The notes under the pieces: model-generated
The model's database searches: none
What the model saw: the letters and a program-made list of their open reading frames with translations, nothing else
Told to the model about the DNA's origin: nothing
Assembly (NCBI RefSeq): GCF_000524195.1
Contig: NW_020170441.1
Location: 257,693 to 321,692, forward strand
DNA length: 64,000 nt
From: Echinococcus granulosus
Taxonomy: Eukaryota > Platyhelminthes > Cestoda > Cyclophyllidea > Taeniidae
Reading direction: 5' to 3'
Shown here: piece by piece, positions 50,194 through 63,984 of the stretch
Layout: each line of letters starts with the position of its first letter
How positions within the stretch are numbered: position 1 is the stretch's first letter
Position numbers and translations under genes: made by a program

Positions 50194-53100
50194 ACAAGCA
50201 TACGTACATACAGATCTACAACCTCGTTCTCCCAGTTCTACAATTCAGTGATTTTGCCTACTCCAAGGAGGACATGCAAATGTGGGACATTTAGTGACTC
50301 TAGACACTGATCTATTGCTTTACTTTTCAAGAATACTCAAGTACACTGTCTTCGTTGCCAACTGATTTTAGCTGTGTTTGATACACCTTGAATCGTGTTG
50401 TTATTTTGCATCGCTATTCCGTAAGTGAATAAGACCGCAGTGCTCGTATTAATTGTGGATTATAATGGATTAGTGGCAAAAAATAAACTAATTTAGGCCA
50501 AGGGGAGTTTCCTACTGGTACAACATAAGTAAAGGTGAATTGGTATATCAATCTATAAAGCAGTGCACGTACTGACTTGTCAATACTACTTATAGCTTTG
50601 GGAAATCGTTTAGTGAAGCTAGGCAGCTTTACAGGCAGTCTCTTCTTGGGAAGGAGATCACAACAAGTCAACTTATAGCGCCGGCTAAAAAGTACCAGAT
50701 GCCTATCAATCCCAATCACATTAAAAAACAATTCTTCACATCAGAACAAACAACCGCCTTGTGAAAGCCCCATATTTTGGGCTGTTTGGAAGGGAGATAC
50801 CTCAGGATGCTGGGGAAGCACAACTTGGTGTAAGATCAGTAAAATGAAGACACTAGTAATTCTGTTAATACTGGGATGGATTCCTTAATTTCAATAGTTG
50901 CTCTTTAAACCTTCAAAATGTTAGTTATGTGCAATAGACCAGTTCAAGGCAAGGACGGCATGTGAGAATTGGTGTACTTGTAAAGTGTTCAGACCACTTC
51001 AGACCATTTTAAGTAAGAGCTTTGCTTGAACTGCTGCGATCAGAGTTCTAGATTTTAATTCCACTTTACTTTTACCTTGTTCTAATTAGGCATTTAATTT
51101 CTCCTCTTATTCATAATTTACGCTGAATCTTAAAGTGATAGGAATGCTACACTTTGCCAAGAAAAATTAACAATTCATGTCGCCTGCTTCTGCCTTCTCG
51201 AGACGTTTTATATGGCTATGTACAGAAGTTCACTTTGAAAATACTGGTAAGTGTTACGATTGAGAAGCATATTTTATGGACACTGGGGTTCAAAGGAGGT
51301 CGATGTCTTTCCTTCCTGTCAGCACCCAAAACGTAGGAGGGTGGTGTCTCATCAACGCTGATCGTGCAAAAAAGCGAACAAATGAGGGTTTTAAGTTAAT
51401 CTCAACAAAGAGCTACGCAATCAGCAGACGTTACTACCTATTGCTTGTGTTCCATATTTCATATGTTCTATGAGAGGTGGGAGATCGTTTTACTGATAAC
51501 GAAAAGATTTCGTGTCTTAGCTATTAATTTTCTTCTGAAAGTAAAAGGCTGTTATTTATGACAAAGGGTTGCAGTAGAAAATTGCGTATGAGTCACAGAA
51601 ATGTTGAGACCACCAAGATGGATTGCAATCTGTTTATGCCACAGAAGCAACATAATGGATGAGGCAGAATTTAATCATGTGTGGAAAGGGAAAGAGATAA
51701 CGTTAAAGACGATTGTAAATGAGCCGAACTGCAACCTGTTTGGGCAGATGTCATTACTGAATTGGTAGTACTGTTGAGATATGCGAATTTATGCAGCAGC
51801 TTACGGATACACGTCCCAAACAATGGGAAATTATACTTCTTTTCCAGAAAATTAAACATTTGTCTAGTCCAAGTAGCCTTATCGCCTATTTTTTTGTGTT
51901 GTCTTACTAATTCCTAGTACGCAGATGGACGAAAATTTTTCCATCCTTTCGAAGAATAAGGACATTAGAGAGTGAAGCTGACATAAAATGGGTTTATTTT
52001 ATAATAACGGCAACCATCAAGTAAAGTGTACTGTTGGGCTGAGTGCCTAGTCCCTAGAACCACAGGCGCCCCCTCAAACATTTGGACAACTAGGCTGCAG
52101 TGCTTGATTAGGCCGAGACGAGTTTAGAGCGTTTCCTTTCAAACGCTTATTGTGATTCATTCGGTAGAGCTCGCACCCTAGGGACACAAACTACGACTGC
52201 ATTGCGCCAAATGAAGCTTAAGTCTTCTACGCCTAAAGCAAATCCCTCCTACCTTATTCCATTTTGATTTAAATTCCCCAACAAGCATTGTATCGGAGGA
52301 AATAATGGTACTGCCCATTTTAACGCGATGTTATTTTGCGACCGCATTCAAAAGTAGAAAAAGCATTTGAGCTGTGAATTCTTTGCGCCAGGATAGTTGT
52401 TAAAAGCCGCCGCAGGGTAACCCTAAAAGCTCTTGCATATCTGGGCCTGAGCTAACCCGGCTTTGAACATGCTGAAGAAAGTTTTTAATTCAAAAGGCTC
52501 AATTCCTTACTTTTTATTCCCTCGTTGCCATTCAAACACCAAACACTTTTAACATTTTGAAAGGGACAACTTGCATTTGGAAGGACTGTTATTCCAAGAA
52601 ATATGAATTAAAAATAATACAGCATATAGCCTCATCTACACTTCAAGGGATTGCAGCATCGGAGCAGCGCGGGAATGTTACAAGAGATTATGAATTACCG
52701 ATGTTGACATTAATTACTTCTTTGTGGATGTCAATGTGATTGATGGCTCGGAACTGCCGTATTAGCGGTGATACTGGGCATGCAATCCGAAACTTATTTG
52801 AAGATATCATTTGATAAATACTTTGCCATACTACAAATGCAAAATCTTATGGAATTGATAAAGCAATGCAGATTAATTCTGGATTTAAAGTGAACAATAA
52901 AGTTTACGCAGATCTGGTCTTGGACCTTCAGCTTGACTTGGAAAGGGTTGGCAATTTAAAATCTATCAAGCCATTTACCACATTTTGTGCATACCCATCT
53001 AACATATCAAGTAGATTCGATAAAAGATGAGGTAAGTATTAAGTCAACGTACTTGAATTTCGAATCAGTACTAATGCGACGATGTTTCCAACCTTTTCTT

Positions 53101-56100
53101 TCTTAAATGTGTGCATTTTGGACTACCACCTTGAGGCATCTTGTTCCCTGTAGTAAGGAAACATCCGAATTGGTGCTTATAAACTGAAAGGGAGGTGAGT
53201 AAGGAAATGTAATCCAAGGAACGCTTTAAGTTGATAGAATCAACTTGGGTACACACGGCTTAGCCAATCGGAGATGTCCACCAATTTGACCAATAGTGTC
53301 TGGCCGAAACATGGACAAGACATCCCAGTGACGGTGTCGATCCCTTCATTTTCACAACTTTTGGGTGACAAGATGTACACCTTGCGAAACAGGGGGTTTG
53401 GAGTCCTCAAGTCAAAGATGTCTACTTCACATTCTGTAATGTTAACACAAATAATGATACAACCCTTGCAAAAAAAATTCGCTCCTTAAAACACTTTTGT
53501 GTTGGAAATACATTATGGCTCATCGATTACGCGCATGTAAAGGCATTATAATGCTGTGAACTGCATGATACCCGGAGTATTTGGGCTGAAATTTTGAAAC
53601 AAGTTTCTAAATTGTGCAAAAAATGCCTCTTACACTCCGTTAAAAGGTGCGGTGTATTCACCTTTTATCAATTTTTTGCCTTTTGTTATTTTCTTACATA
53701 ATGGTGAGATGAGAATTGTGGACAAAAAGACCGCTGTTTAGATCCATCGTATAGTGTGAACGTTGACCTCTTGTTGGGGCTGTTTGGAAACATTCATCGA
53801 ACTATGACAGTCCCGAGAAAATTCGGCTCAATACTTGCAAAAATACAAATGTTGACGAAGGAAGAGGATTTTGTTTGCTTTTGGATAGGAGGAAATGTGA
53901 TTTGTTTCCCACTGACATACAGTTGTCAAACTCAGACGATATGATTTCCTGGCTAGAGGTAATAACCTCGCTAAAGTATTTTATTACAGCAGCGTATAAT
54001 GCTACATTTCTTTAGTTCTAGCACCTTTTGTAATAATAACCTTTAACTCTGCCTCAAAGACCCGTTAATCGAAATGAAGCGAACTCCCACCTTTGATGGA
54101 CTCAATCTCTTTCTGCAACGACTATTTAACCAATCAGCAAATATAAATTTTCCTTCTAATGCGGAAGGATCATGTTTGAAAGTCTATTTTCATCATTTTC
54201 AAAGCATTAGAATTAGGCGACTGCAGACGAACGTCCAAAGGTCGGTGCATCATGCAAATACTAACTGACGTCAAGTTTTCTTTGCATGTACATACATTTA
54301 ATTTTTTCCTAAAGGGGTTAGCAACGTCCCCATTCACTTATTGTCGGTTGATACTGGTAATTAGGAATCCTTCTACACGAGTTCAAACAATGCGTTTTAC
54401 CCTATTTCAGGAGATAATATCAGAACCTCTTTATTGGTAGCCTGTCTTCGAGATACGGATTGCAGTTTGGTTCTGGATAGTCAGGTCACACTTGTCCACC
54501 GTTACTATAGTATCACAGTGAAATCCCTCACATTAGCGAGGTAGGATGTTTGATCTGATTTACTTCGTGATTCGGTTCTTGCATTAGCGCCAAATACCTT
54601 AACTATTCCCAACGTGTAAAGCAATTAGATTCTCAAAATGTAGGACTCAAAAATACAGACCACCCTCGCAACTACTATTGTTGCATTGTGGCTCGGGGCA
54701 TGACGCCTTTAAGACAATGGGTCTAAGGAACAACTTAATGTCAAAGAATTAGCAATTCAAAAAAGCGATCCAAAGTATAACGCAATCTGTGACGCAGGTA
54801 TTGTTTACGAAGAATGAAGAAGTGAAATATGAAACTAATTAGAGTTGGTTTTGCCGTTCTAGGAAGATAAATACAGGCTTCTGGAATGAGATCGCATCAA
54901 CCTCTTCACAAATTTAATTTTACTGGTCTGCCTATCATCAAATAACACGATGATACCTATCAGTAACAAATCATAGAACATGGCCTCAAATGCCTGTTTA
55001 GAAGGATTTTATTTTTGCCAGTCTTCATAACTTTTCTATTTTTAAACTTTATTTCGCCTACCTTTCAACTTTAACCTACTGGTGGAGTGATAGAAATGAG
55101 GTAAAAAGCGCGGTATTTGCGTTGAGTGATGAGAACTTTTCAGTCCATGGTCTGATTTTTCATGCATAAAGACACCCAAATCTTCGTCTCCTCATGCTCA
55201 TTCTCTCTTCAAAATATACATTTTGATTCCCATTTGACCTGATACATACCCAAGTTTGCTAAAAATCGTGTTACTGTAGGTGGCTTGGAAAGGGACGAGG
55301 TATGGGCCAATTTATATACCACTGGTAATTTAACAACGCTTCTTGATTCCGGCAGTCAATTATCACTACGTAGGAAATTTAACGTTTAGTTCATGCATAT
55401 AGCAACTGGAATAGTTGAAAACTATGGTAATTATAGCTCATACTTTACAAGTAAGGGGCTATATCGAGGGGTCGGAATCAAATATTAGTCAAATTGAAAC
55501 CTTTAATACGAAATCCGAACAGCTTAACCATAACCCGAACATTTCCATGATATGGAAAACCTGAAGCAATAGTTCCGTTTCACTAGTGATGCTTGCTATA
55601 TTTTTTTAAGGATTACATGCAGATAATTCATCTCACCCAGGCATGCCTAACATTTAAGTGACAGTGGTAAGTACCTCTACCAAGGGGGTTTTAACATTGG
55701 GGCAAACCACTTTTTTCCTGCTGATTTTTGGAGAAAGTTTGGAAGGTGGTGTGGATGTTTTATGGAAGCCTGATTTTAACCTACTTGTGACATTGACAGG
55801 TACAAATTGCGTCCGTGTGATCTAAAATGAAAGTGACTATTGAGGTCATATCTGTTACTAAATCGTCAAATTTGATTCTCGGAGTGATTACCTGAGTCTT
55901 GAGCACATAGGAGGAGGACATAATTAGGATCAACACAACCTCCTATAAAGGACAAGATGCTTTTAAAAACAAATAAATTTTTAGTAAGATTCATAAAATT
56001 TGGTCCATGAAGGCTACTTTACCACAAATCCGAGGTAGTCGTCTCATGAAAAGCAACATAGTCGGGCAAAGATAAAAAGATCGTACCTTCTTGTGGAGAG

Positions 56101-57032
56101 GCATCAGGGTATTCCTAGGTGAAAATAAAACAATGAATAGATTGCACTTCAACCTAGTAGCATGTTAATCCCGGCGAGGTCTCTTTGACGTGAACATCCG
56201 GTGTCTACTGCGATAGACATTTAATCGCGGCCACCTGGGTGGGCTGTGATTAGCTGAGTCCATCTGCTGTGTGCCAGTCAATGGAATTTGCTACGCAGTG
56301 GGTCCTCGCACGCAGGCGCCAAAATGCCCTACCAGTCTAGACGAGATTTTTCGCGCACTTGGCCTAAACCGCACATACACCCACGGTTGTTCATGCAAAT
56401 GTTGGGAGTCCGCCCCCACTTTGGGCTACTTTCGTTACACTAACCCCACCTTGGTGGAATTGCTCGTAGGCTAAATGCATACAAATCAACGTCAGTGATT
56501 GTTTGTGGAATTCACATGCATAGGGTGATTCTTGAGAATGAATTTAAATACTATAAGTCCAATTAATTCCTCATCGTTATTGCAAGTGACTATACCTAGT
56601 TTCTGTAAGTACAAAGGTCGGCTTTGCATGTCTAAGGGCAGGAGGCCGTACTAGAGGAGCATGACACAGTAATCCATGTTTCAGGTCTCAGAGAAATATT
56701 TGCGTAGATTATTTTCCCGAAGTATCAAAAGTATAAATCTTGAAAGCATAAGCTACTGCGCACTAAATATTTCGGGAAGACAGAAATCTCTCCGTTTAGT
56801 TCTTGTTTACCAATTCACTCATTGCTGTCAGCGTAATGAAGTGCCTTTATTGCTTTTCAGCTACATGCCCTAGTTTGCAGATGTAACAAAGAAGAAGCTC
56901 TACAATGGCATAATCTTTAAGCCTAGTTCTAAACAAATGCATTGGCACTGTATTTAGCCGTGGATTTCTCAGTATCTTAGGAGCGGATTTTTTAAAATTT
57001 TTGAGCCTTGACGGTGTTTGGGATTCCTTAAG
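50194..57032. other. Gene-poor spacer
   Basis: No gene recognised. A GC-rich patch at 56.16-56.48 kb contains a 67-codon plus-strand frame (PKCPTSLDEIFRALGLNRT part) without a match or clear splice sites, possibly an old repeat. A patch at 52.05-52.2 kb shares CCCTAG/GTCCCTAG words at its two ends and may be a decayed element. Confidence 0.35.
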
Positions 57033-58897
57033 TTATGAAGCAAGTTGTGTCTGGTAGGCAGAAAGGGGAACTGATCGAATTACTGTGGAAGGATGCAGGC
57101 CTTTTTTGAACCACAGCATGCGCTTTCTCAGACGAGTTGGCCAATTGTCCACTTCCCACTCAAGCTGTTCCATTCTCCCGAGGGCAGTCTAACAGGAAAA
57201 AAATGGGCAGATTTTGAGAGCAAAGAATGAGCTCATGAGCCTGAAGTAAACTATAAACATATCCTACACCTGCCTATATTTATGCCCCGTTTTTATTTAA
57301 ATACACTCACTGCCATCATGGTAAAAATAAAGGGGAATTACTTTATTAAAAACTAAAGTACAGAAGGAAATGCAGCTAAGTATGAATGTTTTTGAAGGAG
57401 AGGGTGCTAAGTAAACCACAAAAATTTTCATGTACTCCTTTTGTGCAAGCTATTCATGTTGACACTAGTGTAAATATTGCAAATGACTTCAGGACATTTC
57501 ATAAGATTCGTTTAATTTGATGTTCCACGCTGTTGCTATGCTTATAATTCTTGCTTGACAGTCCACTCAATGCGTTAACGCCCTTACCTCCATTGGGTAA
57601 TGCTGAGGGCACTTGCTATTAAAAAGACATTAAAAACTTTGTTTAAATTATTTATCACATTCGTTGGTCAATCAGTCTGCATTTTACCAACTTTTCTGTG
57701 CATACCTTGAGCCCACGTGTTGATCATTTGGCCCTCTAATGACGATTCGGGACGCATCGCTTACTTCGTCACCTTTTCTCTAATCAAAAGTTAAAGAAAA
57801 CCAACTGCTGTCTAAATTGAACCCATTTAAAAAAAGAATAATTGTTCTCAGAATGACTTGAGGATTGACCATCTTGGCAGACATGATACACTCGTGCGCT
57901 CTCGCCTGCATTTGACGCTAAGCTGGCCGGATTGTGGCATTGGGGGCTGGAGTCGGGTGATCTTATTTTACTAAAGCAAATTGATGGGACATGTCATCCC
58001 CAAGGCATACACTTCAAATCTGTGCTTGGGAAAACTCCATCAGAGGGGAAGGAAGACTGTCCTCTCAAACAATCTTGAGGAGTGCAATTCTGACAACCAC
58101 TGTGTCTTTCTTTACAATCACTGATTGAGAGTGTTTAGCAGGTGTATAAATCAAAAAAATGACTGGAGTGTTTGTCAGTGCCTACCTTTCTTCTCCTGAA
58201 TTTTAACGCACTGACTACATTGAGGCCTTTTTCACTCAAAATCCACTTTCCACAGCTTCTAATTTTAATGGGAATGTGTCACTAGAGCACACACATCTCT
58301 AGGGCCTATTATCTACATCATATTTTCAGTAAATTCAAGACAGTTCAGTGTTGCTAACTCCTCTACATGTACAGGAGGCTGATTAAAGTGTGTTTAAGTA
58401 TTTTGCCGTCAATGGTTGAACTTATTCATCAAATATTTTTTGCAATACTACGCTACACGGTGGCCAGACATTTGCTGTATTTAGCAGTGCAACTTAAGCT
58501 AAAGTAATTTTATTTCAGCCAGCAACTAGTAGGCATGCCAATGCTTGAAAAAAAACATAAAAACTCAAAAATCACAAATTTTGTGTTTATAAGTAACAAA
58601 ACTAGTTAAGGTAAGAACCACCGTAAAGGAAATAAAGATTTTATAAAGCTTAGGCAAATACCTCATAGCTTGGCCTTCTTCGCACACAAGGTGATTTTTC
58701 TACTTTCATAAGTGAAAAGCCTTCGCTCCACATACGTGCAATCAGAGCTTCTGCGCATTTTTTTCCACGAAATGGCCAATTGAATTGAGTTACGGTGATC
58801 CTTGCCCAAGGAACACACCCTTAATCGTCCTCGAAATTGGCTTCTTCAAGGCTTCGATACAGTACTTCAGGTAGTCTCCAAATGAATGAACCACTCC
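57033..58897 (-). CDS. Unidentified 3' exon chain, possible gene
   Basis: Five minus-strand segments join with consistent phases into 141 open codons: 58897-58819, 58750-58662, 57779-57706, 57615-57588 (28-nt micro-exon) and 57188-57033, ending TAA. Splice signals are good for most: TTTTTTCCTGTTAG before the last segment, TTTTGATTAG before the third, and donors GTATTT, GTATGC and GTAAGG. Segments read like protein: DYLKYCIEALKKPISR, ALIARMWSEGFSLMKVEKS, RIVIRGPNDQHVGS, KCPQHYPME, RMEQLEWEVDNWPTRLRKRM. A further exon upstream (59227-59147, with a HEEEEKRRRKF stretch) also fits in phase. The opening GVVHSF is the motif of TatD-type nucleases, but the rest does not follow that family, so I do not assign it. 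The 5' end is not found. Phase agreement over four joints is suggestive, not proof. Confidence 0.35.
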
Positions 58898-59227
58898 CTA
58901 CTGATAGGGAAATTTAGAAATAAAACATCTAGAATTAACCTTATGCGCTTTTAAGTACTTCCTTTATTAGGCTTCCCAAAGGGTAAATTCACTTAACACG
59001 CTTAATATAGGATGCAGTATCACGATTTAATTTACCAGGAATCAGATCCTTTCTGGTATTTTTAAGAGATGGTCTATATATAAAGTAGAATAACTATGCA
59101 AGTGACTTTTGATCATCCGATAGTGACAGTAATGATAGTCATTTACTTTAATATCGTTCGACCTATTGGTCATTCCGGTAAAAAATTTTCTTCTTCGCTT
59201 CTCCTCCTCCTCATGTCTTAACCAAGT

Positions 59228-62200
59228 CTATTTATTACAATAGCACCCACTCCATAACAGGTTCATCTCTCCACCTCTTCTATTCAAAATGCATTTTGCA
59301 TATTATGAGGACTGCAATCACCTTTCCGACGTCTAATTGTTGATTGCATAAAGACTTAAGTAGAAGACGCTTTATTTGCATTTTTATAAACGATGCCAGG
59401 CTTTTTGATTCACCTTCGGTTTCCATACTTTAGCTGCTTGGTGAATTTTAACAGGATAAAACCTTGAGAATGCCACAGCTATGAGTGTTGCCTATTTACA
59501 TGGCAGTAAAACACGCAACCCTCAAAAAGGCATTGCGCCTCTACCGAAGCCTATTTGCCGTGAGGCATGGCCAAGAAGCCGATTTTATGCGGGGAATGTT
59601 TAAGTGCGCAACGCTTGTACTTACCGATCTTTCGCACGCAACATTCACATATTTTAACGTGTGTGATTAAATCTAAATGATATTTTGTTTGTTTCATTCT
59701 AAATATTTAAATGATGAAATGGTGGTTTGTGGTAGGAGAGAGCTAGGAGACTGACAAGTATACCGTTAATATCCTATTCCCCACTAATGCAGGGGTACAC
59801 TTGAATTCCTGTGCTTAGTGGGTCCTGTAGCATTGGACTTTGGATGTGTATGAAAGCCGATTTGAATTTATAAAAGTGGGTCAAAAATATATGTACCACG
59901 TGCCTTAGATCGGAAGCTTGCTGCATACAACATGCAAGAAATATGACCAACTTGATAATCACGCCGACTAGGAGGTTGAAAAGTTCGGAGAGATTGAACA
60001 GGAACAGTTTAATCGTAGAGCTATGCCGTAAAATGCCATGCAGAGATCATAAACTGACGTCTAGTCGACGTGATAGCGCGCCTGCAATAAGTGAAAATCG
60101 TTCTTTTTACGCGTTATACATGAAGATTCCATTTAAATCAGCATAGATTGTTAGAAAATAGGAACCTAAATACCAAGGCGGTAGTTCTTCTTAGGGAAAC
60201 TGTTGAAGATTTCTTTATACTCAGACTTAAACGGACCATAAATTGTTGTGCGTCTCTAAATGTCTGAACTCTGTAATTGTTGGCTAATTTTTCAATTAAG
60301 TTCCGGCACCTTTCTCAGCCTTGCTGTTTGAGCGAATTTCTTGACTAAACTAAGCAGAGATTAGTATTTTTCCTCTACATATCATAAGCTTCTTTATAAA
60401 AGTTGGTGCCTTACAAGAGCCGGCAAAATGGAAACTCTTCCTAACATCACTCAAGCTGTTAGCGACACGCAATAAATTATGAAATGAACAATTAACCAGG
60501 GGACCGATCTGATTGAATTGACAAGAGCCTTATTAAGTACAGTTCAAAATAATAATCCTACTGTAATCATCTTCTATTCCTCTATTTTATATCCGCGAAG
60601 ACAACATACTTTCGACAGACAACTACTCCAAAACTTTGCAAACATTTTGCTGCTGCGTTCAGTAAAGGAATAACCATTGCAGATTGCGTGTAAACAGAGT
60701 TGCAGCCTACTGCTCGAAGTTAATTTGCGTGTCAAAAACAGTCTGAGGAGGTTGGTAAATAATTCACATTGTTATCAGGGGATAAAACAGGATTGTCTAA
60801 AAAGTGGCGTTTATTTTCTTATTTTAGATAACCTACTACCTGATTTAAGAAGAGAAATGGCCGTTAATTTCCGGCGTGCTAGACGCGTGGCCATCATTTC
60901 TTGAGCATTTTCACATCCGTCCACTGTTCACCACTTGTAAATCAACAATAAGCAGCAACTAAGGCCAGTGGAAAAGCGTCGTCTTTTTCGCCCCCAGTTT
61001 TACAATAAAACGAATGTTGTTACACACGCCATAAATAAAAAATTGAAATTTGGACTTTTGTCCGAAAAATGTTAGCACAATGCTTAAAATTCCGCAGGGC
61101 ATTTCAGCGGAGCCATGTGGCAATAATGTAACTTGTAAATGCGTTTTGAGCTATATCCACCGCAAAACGGGGCGACCAGGGCTGGTTAACACGGATTACT
61201 AGTCCATTCTAAATGCATCAAACATGCGAATCCTTCCTTGACGGGTTTTTTTTTCAACTGACACGTCATCAGGTAAAATGACTCCTTCCTAATCGTTGCA
61301 GTGCACCCAGGGCTTAGCTAGTTTGTAAGTGGAAGGGAATCGTCGCATCGATGAAGCTGTACATGCAAACCATAAATTCCTATGTTTCTGAAACAAGTTA
61401 TCACTTTATTCGAAAGCAGTATTCTTCAATAAAAACGCCTAACTGGTCCGGTTAAAAAAGAATACACTGCAATTAATCCTGAGGAATTGGCTGATTAGAG
61501 ATGTCTACTATGCCTGGCGTTGAACGTAAATCCTCATACTCTGGAGGTCACAGTTTGCAGCAATTTTCTGCGGTATTTCAGCCAGCACCTTTGACGTTTA
61601 AAATAATAATACTTGAAGTAATAGCAAAAACGGGACTTCGTAGTGAGTTGAGGAAGGTTCGACAGAAGGTGGGACTCAAAAGAATATAATTTTGTGAATT
61701 AAATCAAAATTTGCACAGTTGAAATGAAAAACGAAATCAAATTCTGGTTGTTTGAATCACTGTCAGCGTCTCATGGTAGGATAACTGATGAGGGAAAACT
61801 TGTGTCCTTCTTCTTGATTATTTTACTTTAAACGGTTCTTTGTGGGCAAATAGACCCCGCAGGACCGACAAAGTGAAAGTTTTTAAATAACTAAAAATTT
61901 GCTTATCATTCTATAAATCTGTTACCGGACAAACATAATGCGTTTTAATAGTCGGTTGTACATCTCCGGTTAACTTATACACCGTTTTTAAGTGCGTACA
62001 TGAGAAAATCAGGTAAATATTTACGTGATAGCCGAAGATCTCAGTATTATAAGTAAAATCGACAAAGTGGAGCAGTTTACAGCATCGGGTTGCAGATTAG
62101 ATTAGGTTTAAGAAAATGGTTAAAGAGCAGGGAGTAATGTACCGGTGAGCCGAGCCCAACATTAAACTCTCTTGCAGTTCAAATCACGCATTTTAGTTAA

Positions 62201-63105
62201 TTAGGAACATGTCGAAATTCTTTGTCGAAAAATGGCCATGGTCGGTTTAACCACTCTTCTCTTTTTTATTGGAATAGCGATGTGTTAATCCAACTCAGCT
62301 CCTCTGAGAACACTAGGATTAAACTTATTCCGCTCAAAGTCACATCGTGAGCTGTCACAAACCCTGTCATTTGGTATGTACCTTCAAGTTTTGCCTTTAA
62401 TTTCATTTGATAAAGAAATTGATGTTCGCGGTTGAAGAGAATTCCTTGTTCAGCCCCACATCAGCATATAATAAAGAATTACATCATAAAATAAAGTAAC
62501 ACCGCGTAGCTAGTTGACGATTGTGAGTAACCCCCCTGTAAATGTACCTCCCTTCACAAATGTGATAGAACTTTTTCTTAGCTTACAAAAGGTGAGTAAT
62601 CGGCATGAATTTCAACTTTCTTATGAACATTATCTGAGAAGGTTGCAAGAACCTTTGTACAACTTTACGCTACCGCTCGCAAATCATCCTTCCATATGTG
62701 ACAGAGGTCATCCTCCCATATACTTCAGGGAAAAACTTAATACAGTCAAAAGTAAATGTTTGTGCCCTAAGAAATAACTTCCGAAGTTTTTTAACAGTAA
62801 CTGTTCCCCTGATCTACTGAAAGGAAAAAAACAGCAACTAGTCTCACAATCACACCGCATGAATTAAAAAAATAACCCAATGTACCCACCGGCAAACAGT
62901 AGTCCTTAATATAAAAGACGAAATATACGATGTGAGTAGTTAACTTTTTTCATTCAAGTGACAGTAAGAAATTGCGACGCCCTTTATTGTAGAATTCTGT
63001 GCCCTGCAAGAGATGTGTCATAGGATCCCAATTGAAGTAATTTACAAATGCATATTCAGTTTGTTCCCCACACATTGTAACAGATTCGAATGAGAAACAA
63101 AGAAA
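59228..63105. other. AT-rich spacer
   Basis: No gene recognised. If the exon chain at 57-59 kb is real, its 5' exons should lie here on the minus strand, but I could not find a convincing one. A plus-strand AAAAG|GTGAGT donor near 62591 follows an open stretch without a match. Confidence 0.35.
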
Positions 63106-63309
63106 TAGATGTAGCGTCCCGAGACTCCCTGAAGACGAAAGAGGATAGAATACTCGGGCAGAATATATATTCAGCACAGAAAAGGTGTCCGGGCTATTGG
63201 CATGGCCCAAAAGGCCAGCCCACCCAGCGAGGTACCAGAGGGCTAATTCCAAGTACAAATGTGGCGCCTCACCAATGCCGAGGGACAAACCACTATCATA
63301 TCACATAGA
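63106..63309 (-). mobile_element. Solo LTR, copy 3, with TAGA target-site duplication
   Basis: The 196-bp element at 63110-63305 is inverted relative to the other two copies. On plus it starts TGTAGCGTCCC and ends ATATCACA, and TAGA stands on each side (63106-63109, 63306-63309). It is very similar to copy 1 along its whole length, including GGTGAGGCGCCAC and TCTCGGGACGCTACA. In sense orientation it holds a TATA-like ATATATATT two-thirds along. No internal retroelement sequence is attached. Confidence 0.87.
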
Positions 63310-63810
63310 AGCTTTAGAGAAGGAAGCTTCCAAGCGTTACTTGTGTTCTCTAAACAAATAAGTACTTCAGCGCATCGGCCATTTTCACCTGACTGACCCG
63401 GTAACAAGCCAACTTTATATCAAAAACTTAAAAAATAGCATTTATTTGTTCAGAAATTCTTACATCAAACAGTCGGCGGAATCCAAATGAATAACAGGGA
63501 AACCTGCTGTTTGCCCTTCAGTTCCTTGAAAATGCAGTAGATGTAAGTGTCTATTTACACTCTTCCCTCTTTCACTCACTTATTCGACAGCTTTACTATA
63601 TTATAATTTACATTGAGAGCCATTTACATCCTGATTCGCGAATACAGAATCTCAAAAGTGAGAAATAGCAGACCTTACTCGCATTCTTTAAAAAGTCCCA
63701 CTACAGGTAATTTGTGGTTCACTGCTAACGCTGATACTCACCGACAAATATAAAATTTAAGTATTCGTCTACAAAGAGAGGGAGATAATAGGAGATTGAG
63801 AAAGCAAAAG

Positions 63811-63984
63811 TGATTTTTGGTAAAGCCTGCTGCGACTAACTGGTGCTACTTGTGAACACTTGTACAATGCTATTGTTCACCTGCATTACAAAGCACGGAC
63901 GTGCATCAGTCTATTGTCCTAGTACTCCGTATAATGCCCTCAACTATATACCCTTTTCCTGTTCTTTTCAGCCCTCTCATCATT
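63811..63984 (+). repeat. Dispersed repeat B, copy 2
   Basis: Same orientation as the copy at 44404-44578, 19.4 kb away. Shared words include TGATTTTTGG/GGATTTTTGG, TACTTGTGA(G/A)CACTTGTA, TTGTTCAC(G/C)TGCATTACAAAGC and TAATGCCC/TTATGCCC. It lies 0.5 kb from LTR copy 3 at the edge of the window. Confidence 0.7.

Noticed and set aside
58145..58260. 29-nt segment ending AAAG|GTAGGC on minus, candidate micro-exon
   Set aside because: Phase does not fit between the neighbouring segments of the chain and it has a stop in the needed frame.
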